Positions 32,140 to 32,334 of a stretch of DNA of 32,334 nt are shown here, one piece after another. Origin of the DNA: Sulfitobacter sp. HI0040 (lineage in GTDB: Bacteria; Pseudomonadota; Alphaproteobacteria; Rhodobacterales; Rhodobacteraceae). Under the pieces are notes generated by a model. It worked only from the letters and a program-made list of their open reading frames with translations, made no database searches and was not told the origin of the DNA. The stretch is from assembly GCF_001634885.1 (NCBI RefSeq), contig NZ_LWEX01000012.1:1-32334 (forward strand). Reading direction: 5' to 3'. The translations under genes were made by a program, and so were the position numbers. Every line of letters starts with the position of its first letter. The stretch's first letter is position 1.

Positions 32140-32334
32140 GCGCGGAAGGCTGGATGACCGCGGCGGGGCCTGCCCCTGTCGAGGAAAGTCCGGACTCCGG
32201 GAAGGAACGGTGCCGGGTAACGCCCGGGGCGGTCTGTTTTCTGTGGCGCTGTCCGTCGGGTTACCCCGCCCGGGCGGTGCCGGTTTGCCGGCAACACACG
32301 GGGTAAGGGTGAAACGGTGGGGTAAGAGCCCACC
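32140..32334 (+). ncRNA. rnpB: RNase P RNA, class A (5' part, cut by window end)
   Basis: The conserved core GAGGAAAGTCCGGACTCC, at about 32199-32216 (P4 5' strand and neighbouring CR-I), is unmistakable. It is followed by GGTGCCGGGTAACGCCCGG and, near the right edge, by AGGGTGAAACGGTG and GGTAAGAGCCCACC, all in the standard RNase P RNA order. It is the catalytic RNA that matures tRNA 5' ends. The 5' end is approximate, taken from the promoter position. The 3' part, including the P4 3' strand, lies outside the window. Confidence 0.93.

Noticed and set aside
1..32334. CRISPR array, prophage genes or integrated mobile element
   Set aside because: No regularly spaced direct repeats, no integrase, transposase or phage structural motif seen on either strand. 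The SPFH protein's database nickname 'virion core protein' does not indicate a virus.

Overview
The window is about 32 kb of GC-rich, gene-dense chromosomal DNA. Gene content and signals suggest an alphaproteobacterium of the Rhodobacterales, probably a roseobacter-type heterotroph. Pointers are a malonyl-CoA synthetase, a DUF2927 lipoprotein, alpha-type stable-RNA promoters (TTGACG-17/18-TATCCC or TAGGGC), GC hairpins followed by an AGTATTT-like tail, and very frequent ATGA, GTGA and TGATG stop/start overlaps. No sequence search was run; assignments rest on motifs and family knowledge.

Layout. (1) 1-4483: the tail of a diaminopropionate ammonia-lyase-like PLP enzyme, an M24 hydrolase and an EutA/maleate-isomerase-like protein form a coupled + strand operon. 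It converges on a malonyl-CoA synthetase (matB), which is divergent from a PaaG-like crotonase. (2) 4545-6583: tRNA-Gly(UCC) with a clear promoter, then an ABC exporter half-transporter. (3) 6782-9606: an acyl-CoA synthetase coupled to a hormone-sensitive-lipase-type esterase. (4) 9615-11377: an alkaline-phosphatase-superfamily enzyme divergent from a voltage-gated-type K+ channel that carries a C-terminal zinc ribbon. (5) 11411-18549 (- strand): a CocE/NonD hydrolase, then a complete peptide-type ABC importer (Tat-exported binding protein, two permeases, one double ATPase) behind its own promoter. (6) 18685-26237 (- strand): a run of membrane and stress-type genes: small membrane protein, XpaC, TelA, DUF2927 lipoprotein, SPFH-GYF protein, cytochrome b561, double-zinc-ribbon membrane protein, nitroreductase, D-aminoacyl-tRNA deacylase. 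A 24-bp perfect inverted repeat lies inside this run. (7) 26307-32334: RNA-modification and translation genes (rluB, tadA, gatC, gatA) with an MBL-fold hydrolase, an excalibur-type lipoprotein and a peptidoglycan amidase, ending in the 5' part of rnpB (RNase P RNA), which the window edge cuts off.

The most interesting region is (6). It joins the XpaC/TelA pair, known from tellurite and membrane-stress loci, to an SPFH protein of the Bacillus YdjI type and a zinc-ribbon membrane protein reminiscent of YdjG. An outer-membrane or periplasmic lipoprotein with a possible HExxxxxGL metal site sits between them. This looks like a composite envelope-stress module. Apart from this the window is mostly ordinary metabolism and housekeeping.
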